Made by a program: the position numbers and the translations under genes
In this document: piece by piece, positions 5,648 to 7,657 of the stretch
How positions within the stretch are numbered: position 1 is the first letter of the stretch
Layout of the letters: every line of letters begins with the position of its first letter
Notes under the pieces: generated by a model
What the model was told of the DNA's origin: nothing
Seen by the model: only the letters and a program-made list of their open reading frames with translations
Databases searched by the model: none
DNA from: Bryobacterales bacterium
GTDB taxonomy: Bacteria > Acidobacteriota > Terriglobia > Bryobacterales > Bryobacteraceae
NCBI GenBank assembly: GCA_003132905.1
Contig: PKZC01000336.1
Span: forward strand, 13,455 to 21,111
Direction: 5' to 3'
DNA length: 7,657 nucleotides

Positions 5648-6502
5648 CTATTTCCCCAAGTGAGCGCGGTCCCTCTCGTTCTCGCAGAAGTCCTCAAAGA
5701 TATCGGCGTCGGCCATCAGATTGTGCGGGATCTTAATGGTAAATGGTTTGGTGTACATCAGTGGATCGTCGAACGTCATTTCGACATCCATGTGTCCAAA
5801 GTCGCGGCGGTGAAAACGTTCCGTGATGTGCAGCGCTTCGCTATGTGGATGCCCGGCTGCATCCAGGGTGGTCTTGTCGTTGAACCCGGCGGTCTCTACC
5901 ACCAGGGTGTCGTGCTCCCAATGCCCGGTCGAATAGCCCATAAAGGCCAGCAGATTATATTCCTTGGGAAGAGCACGGCCGTCGGTGTAGATTTGTCTGC
6001 GAAGGTTCTGCACCTCGTACAGGACCATCGTCAGGCGGGGAGCCTGTACGATCTTGATCGGTTCGGAGAGAAGACCGGCGCGCGGAATACCGATCACTCC
6101 GGTGCAAACGCTCGCGGGGTCTTCGGCGCCCGCGCCGCGGCGGCGTTGCTTGAGTAATTCCACGGCCGCGGGCCGCAGCATTGCTTCTTCGGGCTTATTG
6201 TCCAGCAGAATATCGAATGCGTATTTGTGTTGGGTGCCGATCTCCATGCCAGGCACGTCCACTAAAATCGCATCATCGAAGCGGCTGCCGAACAGGCGTT
6301 TCACTTCCGCCACCGAGGTGAGTTCGTGCATCCAGACACCGGAGAGATCGGGCTTGCCGTCGGGCGCGCGGGGCGTACGCGCTGTAAGATTCGGCTTGCC
6401 ATCCGCAGTGCGGGGCGTCCCCGGCGTCGGAAAATTCAACCATTGCGCTTGCGCGCCCGCGCCAAGCAACCCGATCAACACAATCAGCTTCGGAAGTGGC
6501 AT
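5648..6502 (-). CDS. Secreted protein of unknown function (acidobacterial-type family)
   Basis: This 284-aa protein begins at an ATG with GGAG (6511-6514) 8 bases upstream. A TTG two codons earlier (6508) is only 2 bases from that site and is disfavoured. A clean signal peptide (MPLPKLIVLIGLLGAGAQAQ) is likely cut after AQA at 17-19. A short duplicated TPRxxDGKPxL motif follows (29-39 and 43-53), leading into LSGVWM (53-58). The core has features I associate with a large acidobacterial secreted family: SEPIKIVQAP (146-155), RRQIYTDGRALP (168-179), MGYSTGHWEHDTLVVETAGF (188-207), HPHSEALHITERF (218-230) and DPLMYTKPF (246-254). The ending is FCENERDRAHLGK. No characterised activity is known to me. 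The conserved His, Asp and Glu residues could suggest binding or catalysis, but this is inference. It diverges from the TonB-dependent receptor gene, perhaps sharing control. Confidence 0.82.
   Translation of the reverse strand: MPLPKLIVLIGLLGAGAQAQWLNFPTPGTPRTADGKPNLTARTPRAPDGKPDLSGVWMHELTSVAEVKRLFGSRFDDAILVDVPGMEIGTQHKYAFDILLDNKPEEAMLRPAAVELLKQRRRGAGAEDPASVCTGVIGIPRAGLLSEPIKIVQAPRLTMVLYEVQNLRRQIYTDGRALPKEYNLLAFMGYSTGHWEHDTLVVETAGFNDKTTLDAAGHPHSEALHITERFHRRDFGHMDVEMTFDDPLMYTKPFTIKIPHNLMADADIFEDFCENERDRAHLGK
6351..6418 (-). repeat. In-frame 42-base duplication encoding the TPRxxDGKPxL repeat
   Basis: Two imperfect 26-base copies (6351-6376 and 6393-6418) match at 21 of 26 positions with a 42-base period, equal to 14 codons. 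They encode the doubled proline/glycine-rich linker just behind the signal peptide of the secreted protein. Confidence 0.6.
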
Positions 6503-6708
6503 TCGCAAAACTCCAGGCCTTCAATGTTACTTCAACCGGCTTTTGGCGTGATGAGATTTCGCCGCCACTGAAAGCTCGTGCCGCGATTATCAGCAATCCT
6601 GATCCGCCGTATCACCCTTAAAACATGGTCATTGTTAACAACTGATGATATGTTTCCATAGAGCACGCAAACGCTTGGGTGGCTTCGACGCCAATAAGGG
6701 GAATTCAC
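6503..6708. other. Divergent intergenic region between the secreted protein and the TonB-dependent receptor
   Basis: About 206 bases must hold the promoters of both flanking genes. I see no convincing -35/-10 pair on either strand. It contains a perfect 10-base palindrome, TTGTTAACAA (6632-6641), a possible operator. GGAG (6511-6514) serves the leftward gene and AAGGGG (6696-6701) the rightward one. No RNA gene or further coding sequence is evident. Confidence 0.5.
6511..6514 (-). promoter_or_regulatory. Ribosome-binding site that decides the start of the secreted-protein gene
   Basis: On the minus strand GGAG is 8 bases from the ATG at 6502 but only 2 bases from the alternative TTG at 6508. 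Translation from the ATG is therefore favoured. Confidence 0.6.
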
Positions 6709-7657
6709 GTGACAAGTTTAAAGAACCGCGCTGTTCTGTCTGTTGCCTTTGTGTTTTTCGCGGTAGTAGGCTCGACGCATCTTTTTGGGCAGGGGGCTGG
6801 GACGGCATCCATCTCGGGACGTGTCCTCGACGCCTCAGGCGCCGCCGTTCCGTCTGCATCGGTAGTGGTCAAGAATACCGGCACTTCTGCTACCCAGACC
6901 GCGGTAAGCGACGACCAGGGACGATACACCGTACCCGACCTTCCGATCGGCTCTTACCAAATCGAAGTTTCGAAGCCGGGGTTTCAAAACTCGGTTCGCA
7001 CCGGCATCACCCTGAGCGTCGGTAGCTCAGCCGTGATCGATTTTCCATTGTCCGTCGGGCAGGCCACCGAAACCGTGAATGTATCGGCCGAAGCGTCGCA
7101 GGTTGAGACCACCACCTCGGCCGTCTCTTCGCTGGTGAACTCCACCCAGATGCGCGAACTGCCGCTCAATGGCCGGAATTTCGAGCAACTGATTCTGCTG
7201 GCGCCGGGCGTGTCGACGTATCCGGCGGGCGGAAGCTCCGCGCTCACCTCTGTGGCCAATGCCTATTCCATCGCCGGAACACGGCCTGAAGGCTACGCGA
7301 ATACTCTGGATGGCGAAGATATGTTGAATTGGTGGCAGCGCAATGCGGGCGGCAACGTGACCGGCACTTCCCTGGGCATCGATAGCATCGCCGAGTTCCA
7401 AACGCTGACCGGTACCTTCGCCGCCGCGTACGGTGGAAACGGCGGGGCGATTATCGCGGTCACCAAGTCCGGCACGAACGAGTTTCATGGATATGGGTTC
7501 GCCTACTTCAGGCCTGACAAATTCGCCGCGAACGACTCTTTCGTGAAGGCCAACCAGCTTGCCAATGGCCAGTCCAACCAGCCGCTCAGCTTTCATCGTT
7601 ATCAGGAGGGCGGTTCCATCGGCGGACCGATCGTGCACAATAAGCTATTCTTTTTCG
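6709..7657 (+). CDS. Oar-like TonB-dependent receptor with carboxypeptidase-regulatory domain, 3'-truncated
   Basis: The reading frame runs off the window; 316 residues of a protein usually around 1000-1200 aa are visible. A GTG start at 6709 is chosen because AAGGGG (6696-6701) precedes it by 7 bases and a signal peptide follows at once (VTSLKNRAVLSVAFVFFAVV, cut likely near FGQ at 26-28). Residues 33-115 form a CarboxypepD_reg domain (ISGRVLDASGAAVPSASVVV, then GRYTVPDLPIGSYQIEV). The plug domain follows: LPLNGRNFEQLILLAPGV (151-168), YSIAGTRPEGYANTLDGEDM (186-205), IDSIAEFQTL (224-233), and AYGGNGGAIIAVTKSGTNEF (240-259). The barrel begins at about 260 (FHGYGFAYFRP, then GGSIGGPIVHNKLFFF). 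The family sits in the outer membrane and imports large substrates using TonB energy, here of unknown identity. GTG at 6679 is an alternative start. It diverges from the secreted-protein gene. Confidence 0.9.
   Translation, partial: MTSLKNRAVLSVAFVFFAVVGSTHLFGQGAGTASISGRVLDASGAAVPSASVVVKNTGTSATQTAVSDDQGRYTVPDLPIGSYQIEVSKPGFQNSVRTGITLSVGSSAVIDFPLSVGQATETVNVSAEASQVETTTSAVSSLVNSTQMRELPLNGRNFEQLILLAPGVSTYPAGGSSALTSVANAYSIAGTRPEGYANTLDGEDMLNWWQRNAGGNVTGTSLGIDSIAEFQTLTGTFAAAYGGNGGAIIAVTKSGTNEFHGYGFAYFRPDKFAANDSFVKANQLANGQSNQPLSFHRYQEGGSIGGPIVHNKLFFF

Noticed and set aside
5106..5663. Plus-strand open frame across the toxin-antitoxin region
   Set aside because: It is antisense to the HigA-like gene and to the toxin pieces, has no ribosome site and reads as low-complexity Arg/Ser sequence.
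7027..7638. Minus-strand open frame (203 codons) under the receptor gene
   Set aside because: It is antisense to the plug domain of the TonB-dependent receptor, which has unmistakable family motifs on the plus strand. The antisense product has no recognisable features.

Overview
The window looks like a chromosomal segment of a soil-type Acidobacteriota bacterium (Solibacter/Bryobacter-like). This is inferred from protein families and not from any marker gene. The supporting families are an Oar-like TonB-dependent receptor with an N-terminal carboxypeptidase-regulatory domain and the 'ELPLNGRNFEQL' signature, a haem-c/copper-monooxygenase fusion of the kind common in that phylum, and two secreted proteins of families I associate with it. 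No rRNA, tRNA, IS element or CRISPR array is visible.

Layout. 1-2055 (+): the 3'-part of a small M48-like zinc metallopeptidase gene, followed 6 bases later by a secreted, repeat-rich protein with a phage-tail-like C-terminal (Peptidase_G2-like) domain. 2056-2263: an intergenic region with a good sigma70-type promoter candidate. 2264-4998 (+): a tight cluster of three genes: a cytochrome c fused to a PHM-like dicopper monooxygenase, a secreted beta-rich protein, and an unrecognised 203-aa protein. 5006-5550 (-): a HigA-type antitoxin gene preceded by a HigB-like toxin reading frame broken by two compensating single-base indels. 5648-6502 (-): a secreted protein of unknown function. 6709-7657 (+): the first third or so of the TonB-dependent receptor, reading off the window edge; it diverges from the secreted protein across a gap of about 200 bases.

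How the genes may work together. Nearly every intact gene from 2264 to the right end, apart from the 203-aa protein and the antitoxin, carries an export signal. The cell surface and periplasm are therefore the main theme: an outer-membrane importer, a periplasmic haem/copper oxidase-like enzyme, and two partner proteins of unknown role. Which substrate they handle cannot be read from the sequence. The most distinctive observations are the haem-c plus PHM architecture with all its copper ligands in place, the toxin-antitoxin locus with a broken toxin but intact antitoxin, and the secreted repeat protein with a phage-like C-terminal domain.
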